A stretch of DNA of 39,395 bases. Source: Bacteroides xylanisolvens XB1A (GTDB lineage: Bacteria; Bacteroidota; Bacteroidia; Bacteroidales; Bacteroidaceae). This document shows, one piece after another, positions 23,751 to 30,196 of this stretch. Location of the stretch: assembly GCF_000210075.1 (NCBI RefSeq), contig NC_021017.1:4584990-4624384 (forward strand). Reading direction: 5' to 3'. The position numbers and the translations under genes are program-made. The notes beneath the pieces were generated by a model. That model was not told the origin of the DNA and ran no database searches. It saw only the letters and a list, made by a program, of their open reading frames with translations. Every line of letters begins with the position of its first letter. Positions within the stretch are counted from its first letter, which is position 1.

Positions 23751-24318
23751 CAGGTGTGCGTTCTGGCCGATAATTATAGAATATCTGCAAGTTCTCGATT
23801 TCATTTGTATTGGCTTCTTTATTTTTTATATGAAGAGAATCTATCTGGTCCGGCTGCCCGTTGCCATAGGGAGGAGGGTTACCCGGTCTTCCCGGTTTTC
23901 CAAATTTAGCGCTGATTATATTTTGTTTCATCATATAACCACATTCCATGGACTGGAAATAAGGAGTATTTTGTTGTACAATGTATAATGTGTCAAAATC
24001 TTTTTCTCTACGTTTGGGATCGTATCTGAATATGAACACAGTAGTGTCACTTGTGTATCGTAGTGGTAACATCAGGGTATGCACATTCTTTTCATTGTTC
24101 AGAATGATAGAGTCGGTGCCTAATGCTGTGATTGTTAATGAATCAAGCGTGTCTTTTAATGCAATAGTAGGGTTATCCGGATTAATGGTATATATTGTGC
24201 AGTACATCATCGGACGTCCTGCCAATGAGCAATCGTTCTCATCCGAGCAGGCACTGTGTAAGCTGACTGCACCGCCAATGATAGTCAATATGAGAAAGAT
24301 ACGAATTAAATTCTTCAT
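23734..24318 (-). CDS. DUF6452 family lipoprotein
   Basis: A 194-residue protein with a signal sequence and Cys24 in a SLHSACSDEN context, probably a lipoprotein; the acidic SDEND after the cysteine resembles the surface-export signal of Bacteroides lipoproteins. The body is strand-rich (LTITALGTDSIILNN, TTVFIFRYDP). The last part is proline and glycine rich (KPGRPGNPPPYGNGQ). It overlaps the DUF6048 gene, which it probably works with. Function unknown. Confidence 0.75.
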   Translation of the reverse strand: MKNLIRIFLILTIIGGAVSLHSACSDENDCSLAGRPMMYCTIYTINPDNPTIALKDTLDSLTITALGTDSIILNNEKNVHTLMLPLRYTSDTTVFIFRYDPKRREKDFDTLYIVQQNTPYFQSMECGYMMKQNIISAKFGKPGRPGNPPPYGNGQPDQIDSLHIKNKEANTNEIENLQIFYNYRPERTPDETTN

Positions 24319-24339
24319 AGTCAGTTTATTGAATGTGAA

Positions 24340-25290
24340 TCAAATTTTCTTTTCTATCTGATAGTTATTCCGTTCCGGTGCATTGCGCGAGATGAGTTCG
24401 CCAAGGAATCCGGCTAAGAATAATTGCGTACCTATAATCATTGCCGTAAGTGACAAATAGAAATAGGGAGAGTCGGTCACCAGTCGGTAGGGGAGACCGT
24501 TGTACATGGCATATAGTTTACTGGCACCTACGATGATGACAGAAATCATTCCTATCAGAAACATCAATGATCCCAACAGTCCGAAGAAATGCATCGGCTT
24601 GATGCCGAATCTGGAGAGGAACCAAAGAGAGAGTAAATCCAGATACCCGTTTACGAAACGGTTCAGTCCGAATTTTGTTGTGCCGTATTTACGCGCCTGG
24701 TGGTGTACCACCTTTTCACCGATTTTCTTGAATCCGGCGTTCTTTGCCAAATAAGGTATATAACGATGCATCTCACCGTACACTTCGATATGTTTTACGA
24801 CCTCTTTGCGATAGGCTTTCAATCCGCAGTTGAAGTCGTGCAGGTTTTTGATGCCTGATACTTTGCGGGCAGTAGCATTAAACAACTTGGTGGGCAGTGT
24901 TTTTGAAATAGGATCATATCTCTTTTGCTTCCAGCCGGATACCAGGTCGTAGCCATCCTTTGTAATCATCCGGTAAAGTTCGGGGATTTCGTCTGGGCTA
25001 TCTTGTAGGTCCGCATCCATCGTTATGACTACGTTTCCTTCCGCTTCAGCGAATCCACAGTAGAGTGCAGGTGATTTACCGTAGTTACGGCGGAATTTGA
25101 TACCTTTTACATGTTCCGATTGAGCTTTAAACTTTTCGATCACTTCCCATGAATGGTCGGTACTTCCATCGTTAACGAAAATCACTTCGAATGAGAATCC
25201 GTTGGCTTGCATTACCCGTTCTATCCAAGCATAGAGTTCGGGTAGTGACTCTTCTTCATTGAATAATGGGATTACAACTGATATATCCAT
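24340..25290 (-). CDS. Family 2 glycosyltransferase, membrane-anchored (DPM1/GtrB-like)
   Basis: A 316-residue protein. The GT2 domain shows VVIPLFNEEESLPEL, FVNDGSTDHSWEVIE and the catalytic DADLQDSPDEIP; GLKAYRKEVVKHIEVYGEMHRYIPYLA is typical of polyprenyl-phosphate transferases. Two C-terminal membrane helices (about 232-257, 270-297). It likely transfers a hexose from a nucleotide sugar to undecaprenyl phosphate. The specific sugar cannot be told. Second gene of the operon. Confidence 0.9.
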   Translation of the reverse strand: MDISVVIPLFNEEESLPELYAWIERVMQANGFSFEVIFVNDGSTDHSWEVIEKFKAQSEHVKGIKFRRNYGKSPALYCGFAEAEGNVVITMDADLQDSPDEIPELYRMITKDGYDLVSGWKQKRYDPISKTLPTKLFNATARKVSGIKNLHDFNCGLKAYRKEVVKHIEVYGEMHRYIPYLAKNAGFKKIGEKVVHHQARKYGTTKFGLNRFVNGYLDLLSLWFLSRFGIKPMHFFGLLGSLMFLIGMISVIIVGASKLYAMYNGLPYRLVTDSPYFYLSLTAMIIGTQLFLAGFLGELISRNAPERNNYQIEKKI

Positions 25291-25322
25291 TTTTTTATTA
25301 CTAATTACTTACGAATTATAAA

Positions 25323-25880
25323 TTACGATTGAGACACTCCGTCATTTTCCGGTTTGGCCTTTTTCATTACCATCAATGCGGTGGGAATGGCCAGGATACT
25401 TCCCCAAAATACATCCCATGACAATAGTTGCATGGTGATATTGATGGAAGTAAGTGAACGGGCGGTATCTATTGTTTCTTTTATAACTTCTTTGTTTTCT
25501 ATCAGAGCCGGGGTGTTGGTCATCAGTTCGTCCCACAACTGGATGTAAGAGTTGATGATAAATCCATGATCGATGAATTGGAAATAGGCGTAGTGAGCCA
25601 CAGCTACCAGCAGAGAAGCAAACATATACATAAATATGGTAAAGAGCATGGCATGTGAAAATTGGATACTTCCTCCGCAAATCTTATCCCGGTACATTTT
25701 CGCATAGTGATATCCGATGAAAGGTACGGACAATGTCAGGATTACAAATAAAAGCGAAAGGAAAGGTATGTGGAATCCCAGCGGAAATAATATGAACTTC
25801 AATATCCAGTAGATTCCCATATACGTGCCAAAATGCATGGCATATTTTTGTAAATAGCTTCTGTTCTCTGTCATCTTCAT
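25323..25880 (-). CDS. DUF4199 membrane protein
   Basis: A 185-residue protein with membrane segments at about 15-45, 47-62, 75-98 and 145-170, and a long periplasmic segment between the last two, matching the DUF4199 layout common in Bacteroidetes. Function unknown. It is the first gene of the operon with the glycosyltransferase 32 bp downstream; this pairing is common in the phylum. Confidence 0.82.
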   Translation of the reverse strand: MKMTENRSYLQKYAMHFGTYMGIYWILKFILFPLGFHIPFLSLLFVILTLSVPFIGYHYAKMYRDKICGGSIQFSHAMLFTIFMYMFASLLVAVAHYAYFQFIDHGFIINSYIQLWDELMTNTPALIENKEVIKETIDTARSLTSINITMQLLSWDVFWGSILAIPTALMVMKKAKPENDGVSQS

Positions 25881-25894
25881 TTATAAATTGCGCA

Positions 25895-25902
25895 CAAAGG
25901 TA
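25895..25902 (-). promoter_or_regulatory. Promoter -7 box of the DUF4199-apbE operon
   Basis: TACCTTTG on the minus strand, 15 bp upstream of the ATG at 25880. No other good promoter is visible between the six genes down to apbE. Confidence 0.6.
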
Positions 25903-26046
25903 CAAATAATATCGGTTGGTAGGGGAAATCTGGTTGTTAAAGTTAATAAAGCAGAGGAAGTTGTTGTCTGAATATTTTTTTGCAATTTTAATTGCCTGAA
26001 ATGTAGCCTGTTAGTCTTTTGTTAGTAAAAAAGTTGTCTGCAGCTA
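25903..26046. other. Intergenic region with no gene
   Basis: AT-rich spacer between the divergent DUF4199 operon and the SRP RNA promoter. I see no coding frame or clear structure. Confidence 0.5.
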
Positions 26047-26076
26047 TTGCAGAATACATAAAAATGTCTACCTTTG
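26047..26076 (+). promoter_or_regulatory. SRP RNA/tRNA promoter
   Basis: TTG at 26047-26049, 19 bp, then TACCTTTG at 26069-26076: an ideal Bacteroidetes promoter. Start expected near 26083. Confidence 0.8.
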
Positions 26077-26082
26077 CAACCG

Positions 26083-26187
26083 CAAAACGGGTAAGTCCTA
26101 TACGGCCAGCTCCCTTCGAATCCTCCAGGGCTTGATCGCAGCAAAGGTAGTTGGTTGTAGCGGCGCGATATAGATAGCTTACCCACC
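26083..26187 (+). ncRNA. ffs: Signal recognition particle RNA (4.5S, small bacterial type)
   Basis: About 105 nt. The ends pair (GGGTAAG 26089-26095 with CTTACCC 26178-26184). The apical half carries CCAGGGCTTGATCGCAGC followed by AAAGGTAG, lining up with the Ffh-binding asymmetric and symmetric loops of 4.5S RNA (CAGG...GCAGC, then AAGGCAG in E. coli). The 3' strand GCGCGATATAGATAGC parallels the E. coli 3' strand. A strong promoter precedes it. It scaffolds Ffh for co-translational targeting. No promoter or terminator separates it from the tRNA that begins 1-2 nt later. Exact ends are estimated. Confidence 0.82.
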
Positions 26188-26188
26188 C

Positions 26189-26262
26189 GCCTCTTTAGCT
26201 CAGTTGGCCAGAGCACGTGATTTGTAATCTCGGGGTCGTTGGTTCGAATCCGACAAGAGGCT
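26189..26262 (+). tRNA. tRNA-Thr (anticodon UGU)
   Basis: Cloverleaf by eye: acceptor GCCTCTT/AAGAGGC, D stem GCTC/GAGC, anticodon loop TTTGTAA (anticodon TGT), T arm GTTGG-TTCGAAT-CCGAC. CCA is not encoded. The anticodon stem CGTGA/TCTCG contains one T-T mismatch at positions 29-41. It lies directly after the SRP RNA and ahead of a terminator. Confidence 0.95.
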
Positions 26263-26290
26263 CAAAAAAGGATATATAACAAATCCAAGA

Positions 26291-26325
26291 AAAAAGCATT
26301 CAGGTATTAGTCTGGATGCTTTTTT
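26291..26325 (+). terminator. Terminator of the SRP RNA-tRNA unit
   Basis: AAAAAGCATTCAG pairs with CTGGATGCTTTTTT (one wobble), giving a strong stem with a T6 run. Confidence 0.85.
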
Positions 26326-26431
26326 ATATATATTCGCATATTATCGAAATACACAGTTCCCTAATTGTTGTAATATCCCATTTTTAAGAAAAGCAAAGAT
26401 TTACAGTTTCTTTTTGATTCATTATTGTTAT

Positions 26432-26905
26432 TCATTCTTGTATATTATGCTCAGGATAGGAGCTGAGTAAAAGCATCACATTGGATAAATGGCGTTGCAA
26501 TATTCCATGAAGTTGCTTGATGATATTTATATTCCCGGAGAGAAAAACGATGAATTGCAGTTGAGAGGCAATTTCTTGGTTCGTTTGTTTGCGTTCTTTA
26601 CTTTCGATGTTATTTTGCATTAGATAAATGCCTAATGCTTTCTGAATATCGGCTATTCCCTTGTCCCATTCATGTTCGCCAAGTGTTTGAATGAAAGTAC
26701 AATATTGCTTGAGCTTTTTGCTTAGCTTTTTTAAACTGTTGTATTCGGTGTCAATGGGAGGATTAATGTGCGCAGAGCGTATTATGTTTGACATCTGCAA
26801 ATAATACGTTTTCATTCCATTTTCAGAATTGAATGTAGTCAGGATATACTGTTTCGTAGCTTCTGAAACCTCTTCCTGTAAGTCTTTTAATTGACTGTTT
26901 TCCAT
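26432..26905 (-). CDS. Hypothetical all-helical protein
   Basis: About 157 residues from the ATG at 26905 (MENSQLKDLQEEV; an ATG two codons earlier is also possible). It is predicted nearly all alpha-helical, charged at the N-terminus (LKDLQEEVSEATKQYI), lysine-rich in the middle (LKKLSKKLKQYCTFIQTLG) and more hydrophobic near the end (SQLQFIVFLSGNINIIKQL). No signal peptide or known motif recognised. It may be served by the promoter at 27139-27169 if transcription passes the RNA's terminator; otherwise no promoter is evident. Confidence 0.55.
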   Translation of the reverse strand: MENSQLKDLQEEVSEATKQYILTTFNSENGMKTYYLQMSNIIRSAHINPPIDTEYNSLKKLSKKLKQYCTFIQTLGEHEWDKGIADIQKALGIYLMQNNIESKERKQTNQEIASQLQFIVFLSGNINIIKQLHGILQRHLSNVMLLLSSYPEHNIQE

Positions 26906-26960
26906 AATCATTAGAATTTAAAAGATGAATAATAGATTGATGGGAGAGGAAGAAGTGCTA

Positions 26961-27132
26961 ATAAAAAAGCGGTTTCGCCTGTCCCATTGTCTAACATACC
27001 GACGGCAGGTTTAGAGGTGCATTAACACTCTCTATGGGGGGACGAAACCGCCCATATAAGAGTTCACATACGAACATAAAAATGCTCGCTGCGATAGTAG
27101 GCAGGTTTCCCCACCGTCTGTTAATATGTTAG
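26961..27132 (-). ncRNA. Structured small RNA, 6S-like, about 172 nt
   Basis: A non-coding stretch with its own promoter (27139-27169) and a T6 run at the 3' end. On the minus strand GTCTAACATA (27125-27134) pairs with TATGTTAGAC (26989-26998). GACGGTGGG then pairs with CCTGCCGTC through an internal bubble, and an inner hairpin CTCTTATATGGG/CCCATAGAGAG caps it. This rod with internal loops and this size suggest 6S RNA or the Bacteroidales-1 class. GCGGTTTCG (27043-27051 as its complement) and CGAAACCGC (26969-26977) form a competing helix next to the T run, either a pseudoknot or a terminator switch. The family is not proven. Confidence 0.65.
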
Positions 27133-27138
27133 ACGTTG

Positions 27139-27169
27139 CAAATGTAGCCTTATTAATTCAATTCGCAAA
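27139..27169 (-). promoter_or_regulatory. Promoter of the structured RNA
   Basis: Minus strand: TTTG (27166-27169), 19 bp, TACATTTG (27139-27146), a full consensus match. Confidence 0.8.
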
Positions 27170-27245
27170 ATATTGGAGATATTTATTGATGCTTAGTGAA
27201 GCTAGTTTTCTTACAATGCAAAAAGATTTAGTGAATGGTTAATAT

Positions 27246-27280
27246 GTAAAAATCCCCGGATAATCTAATTGTCCGGGGAT
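27246..27280 (-). terminator. eno terminator
   Basis: ATCCCCGGA (27252-27260) and TCCGGGGAT (27272-27280) with TTTTT after the stem on the minus strand; 28 bp past the eno stop. Confidence 0.9.
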
Positions 27281-27307
27281 GAATTATTCAAGTAAGAGAA
27301 TATTGAA

Positions 27308-28588
27308 TTATTTAATTCTCTTGTAACCATATACAGCCAAATCTCCCAGTTCCTCTTCAATGCGGAGTAACTGATTGTATTTAGCCATACGGTCTGAGCG
27401 GCTTAAAGAACCTGTCTTGATCTGTCCGCTGTTAGTAGCTACTGCGATATCGGCGATAGTAGCATCTTCTGTTTCACCCGAACGGTGAGAAGTAACAGTA
27501 GTGTATCCATGACGGTGAGCCATTTCGATAGCGTTCAGTGTTTCTGTCAGCGAACCGATTTGGTTTACTTTAATCAGGATAGAGTTGGCACAGCCTTTTT
27601 CGATACCCATTGCAAGGAAATCTACGTTGGTTACGAACAGGTCGTCACCTACCAACTGGCAACGGTTGCCGATGCGTTCGGTCAGCTTTTTCCAGCCTTC
27701 CCAGTCGTTTTCGTTCATACCGTCTTCGATAGAGTCGATAGGGAATTTGTTGATTAGTTCTTCCAGGTAGTCAACTTGTTCTGCGGAAGTGCGTTTCTTA
27801 CCTTTTTCACCTTCAAACTTGGTATAATCGTAAATACCATCGTGGTAGAATTCGGAAGAAGCACAGTCCATACCGATCATAACGTCTTTGCCCGGTTCGT
27901 ATCCTGCAGCTTTGATAGCGGCCAGAATAGAGTTCAAAGCATCTTCCGTACCCTCGAGGTTAGGTGCGAAACCACCTTCATCACCTACAGCAGTGCTAAG
28001 GCCACGGTCTTTCAAAACTTTCTTTAAAGCGTGGAATACTTCAGCACCCATGCGCAGACCTTCTCTGAAAGAAGGAGCACCTACGGGACGGATCATAAAT
28101 TCCTGGAATGCGATCGGAGCATCGCTATGTGAACCACCGTTGATGATGTTCATCATCGGTACAGGCATTACATACGTATTTGTTCCACCGATATAGCGGT
28201 ATAGAGGAAGATCCAGATAGTTGGCAGCAGCTTTAGCTACGGCAAGAGATACACCGAGAATAGCGTTAGCACCTAAATTCGATTTAGTCTTAGTGCCGTC
28301 CAATGTCAGCATTGTGTAGTCGATACCTCTCTGATTGAGTGAAGACATACCAATCAGTTTCGGAGCGATGATTTTATTTACATTATCAACCGCTTTTTCT
28401 ACTCCTTTTCCACCATAGCGCTGTTTGTCACCATCGCGAAGTTCCAATGCTTCGTGTTCACCTGTGGAAGCACCTGACGGCACAGATGCACGTCCCATAA
28501 TGCCGGATTCCAATACTACGTCAACTTCTACTGTGGGGTTACCTCTTGAATCGAGAATTTCTCGAGCTACAATTTTTTCAATTTTCAT
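27308..28588 (-). CDS. eno: Enolase
   Basis: 426 residues from the ATG at 28588 (MKIEKIVAREILDSRGNPTVE); the upstream ATG at 28621 lies at the promoter and is rejected. It interconverts 2-phosphoglycerate and phosphoenolpyruvate in glycolysis. Present are SGASTGEHEALELRD, GANAILGVSLAVAKAAA, the metal ligands in MIGMDCASSEF, SIEDGMNENDWEGW and QLVGDDLFVTN, and the catalytic lysine segment ILIKVNQIGSLTET with SHRSGETEDATIAD. Complete and typical in length. Confidence 0.98.
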   Translation of the reverse strand: MKIEKIVAREILDSRGNPTVEVDVVLESGIMGRASVPSGASTGEHEALELRDGDKQRYGGKGVEKAVDNVNKIIAPKLIGMSSLNQRGIDYTMLTLDGTKTKSNLGANAILGVSLAVAKAAANYLDLPLYRYIGGTNTYVMPVPMMNIINGGSHSDAPIAFQEFMIRPVGAPSFREGLRMGAEVFHALKKVLKDRGLSTAVGDEGGFAPNLEGTEDALNSILAAIKAAGYEPGKDVMIGMDCASSEFYHDGIYDYTKFEGEKGKKRTSAEQVDYLEELINKFPIDSIEDGMNENDWEGWKKLTERIGNRCQLVGDDLFVTNVDFLAMGIEKGCANSILIKVNQIGSLTETLNAIEMAHRHGYTTVTSHRSGETEDATIADIAVATNSGQIKTGSLSRSDRMAKYNQLLRIEEELGDLAVYGYKRIK

Positions 28589-28618
28589 CGTTTCTATTGT
28601 TTTTGAATAAGATTTCTG

Positions 28619-28626
28619 CAAAAGTA
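28619..28626 (-). promoter_or_regulatory. eno promoter -7 box
   Basis: TACTTTTG on the minus strand, 30 bp upstream of the eno ATG. Confidence 0.6.
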
Positions 28627-28767
28627 CGGACTTGACGGGGAGTGAGAAATCACTATAAATAGGTATTCTTTTTGTGCCTATTCCCTATATGTCGTTAGTC
28701 CGACCTTATACTATAACAACGGGACGATGCTTTTTGTTTGAGTGCGGCGGGGTGAATTTGCAGGATT

Positions 28768-29430
28768 TTAATCTTCGATAATAACCCCTAACAGTGGAAG
28801 CAAATCCATTGCTTGCAGGGAAGTGATGACAGCCCCTTTCAGATCGCTGATGTTAAGCGTGATTCCGCTGATACGGGAAGTGCGCAAATCTATTCCGCGA
28901 AGCGGAGCGTGTGAAAAATCGGCTTCTACGAGATCGCAACTCTCAAATGCGACGGATGAAAAACGGCAGTCGTTCAGACTTCCGTTGCGGAGCTGGCTGT
29001 GTGCAAAACGTACCTGGTTCATTTTACTCATAGCCAGATTGATATAACCTGCGTTGCAGTCATGCAGCAAGACGTGATTCATCGTTGTTTCCGATAAATT
29101 GGTACCCAATAGTTTGCAGGAAATGAATTCTACCCGGTAGAGCGAACTTTCAGCAAAAGAAATGTTGGATAGGTCGCAGTTCTCGAACCTGACATCGCTC
29201 AGTTGAGAGGAACGGAATTTACATTCGCTGAATGTCTGATGCTGAAAGGTGCAGTTTTTGAAACTTTTGTAAGATTTGTCGATGCCTTCTTCTTTTCCTT
29301 TGCAGAATAAAAGATGAGAGACGGTTTCTTCTCTGTCGAGCCATTCCTGTAGGGTAATAGTACTGACTTCCTGTTCTTCCATCATGGGAGGAACAACGCG
29401 GACGGGTTTGGTTGGGTTTCTTTTAATCAT
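28768..29430 (-). CDS. Pentapeptide repeat protein
   Basis: A 220-residue protein. After a 45-residue N-terminal segment, residues about 55-195 consist of pentapeptide repeats with a central Phe or Leu (CTFQHQTFSECKFRSSQLSD, VRFENCDLSNISFAES, CDLVEADFSHAPLRGIDL), which fold as a right-handed quadrilateral helix. No signal peptide. Some such proteins mimic DNA and protect gyrase, but nothing here points to that. It follows crcB by 30 bp on the same strand. Confidence 0.92.
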   Translation of the reverse strand: MIKRNPTKPVRVVPPMMEEQEVSTITLQEWLDREETVSHLLFCKGKEEGIDKSYKSFKNCTFQHQTFSECKFRSSQLSDVRFENCDLSNISFAESSLYRVEFISCKLLGTNLSETTMNHVLLHDCNAGYINLAMSKMNQVRFAHSQLRNGSLNDCRFSSVAFESCDLVEADFSHAPLRGIDLRTSRISGITLNISDLKGAVITSLQAMDLLPLLGVIIED

Positions 29431-29460
29431 GCCGTAAAGGTAGGATTTATATTCGAATTA

Positions 29461-29838
29461 TTAAATCTGTTTTCCCACATATCCGCCGGCTAACGTTGCG
29501 GCTAATCCTATTCCTATACTTAATAATGTATATAGAACAAATGCTCCGTAAAATTCTCCTTTCAGCAGACCTACGCCATCACTGGAGAAAGTAGAGAACG
29601 TTGTGAAACCTCCACATAAACCCGTTGTCAGAAACAAACGGACCTCGAACGGAAGGTGGAATCGCTCTGAAAGAGCATAGAACAGACCGATGAGAAAACT
29701 GCCGAGAAGATTGACCGTGAAAGTGGCCCATGGAAAATGATAAGGGACGATTCGTTCGTGCATTAACAACTGGATAAAATAACGTAGTGCACTACCAGTT
29801 CCTCCACCGATAAAGATATAGATAACTTCTTTACTCAT
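29461..29838 (-). CDS. crcB: Fluoride ion channel Fluc
   Basis: A 125-residue inner-membrane protein with four helices. Conserved are the N-terminal GGGTGSALRYF, the pore segment FTVNLLGSFLIGLFYAL and the Phe-box motif GLCGGFTTFSTFS. Fluc channels are dual-topology dimers that export fluoride. No fluoride riboswitch (crcB motif) was recognised in the leader. Confidence 0.95.
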   Translation of the reverse strand: MSKEVIYIFIGGGTGSALRYFIQLLMHERIVPYHFPWATFTVNLLGSFLIGLFYALSERFHLPFEVRLFLTTGLCGGFTTFSTFSSDGVGLLKGEFYGAFVLYTLLSIGIGLAATLAGGYVGKQI

Positions 29839-30196
29839 TTGATTGAAAGATTGATATTATTTGTAGGCGGCTTCAAAATCCTTTTCGAATTGTTGGAAGC
29901 CTCCGGGATAAACTAAGGTGTTGTGTCATATAAATAATAAAATGTTTGTTGATGTGATTGAGATAATAATCTGCAAATATAGAAAGATTATGCAATATTC
30001 ATATTTAATCCTTTTAATTTAATCACCATAGACACTATATTTTGGGGGGGGAGACAAAATGTGTTATCTGTTTTATTATTAAGTACTTATTTCGTTTTTG
30101 AATCTGTATTCCTCTATATTTTCTTTATAAAGAAAAACACTACTTGGATTTCCTGTCTATCTTTGCCATACGATTATTAACTAACTCATTTATATC
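29839..30196. other. 358-bp intergenic region with a possible gene remnant
   Basis: On the minus strand, 29857-29925 reads NTLVYPGGFQQFEKDFEAAY and one further lysine before a stop. It looks like the tail of a protein whose front is missing, with an in-frame stop just upstream. TATATTTG on the minus strand at 29974-29981 may be the crcB promoter. A run of eight or nine G lies near 30045. On the plus strand TATCTTTG (30158-30165) is the likely promoter -7 box of the GH97 gene. Confidence 0.45.

Noticed and set aside
26022..26216. Minus-strand ORF of 64 codons across the SRP RNA and tRNA
   Set aside because: It overlaps two RNA genes on the other strand and has no family features.
26961..27132. 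Riboswitch controlling the 26432-26905 gene
   Set aside because: A T run follows the structure and no known aptamer core (cobalamin, TPP, SAM) is visible; a stand-alone RNA fits better, though read-through cannot be excluded.
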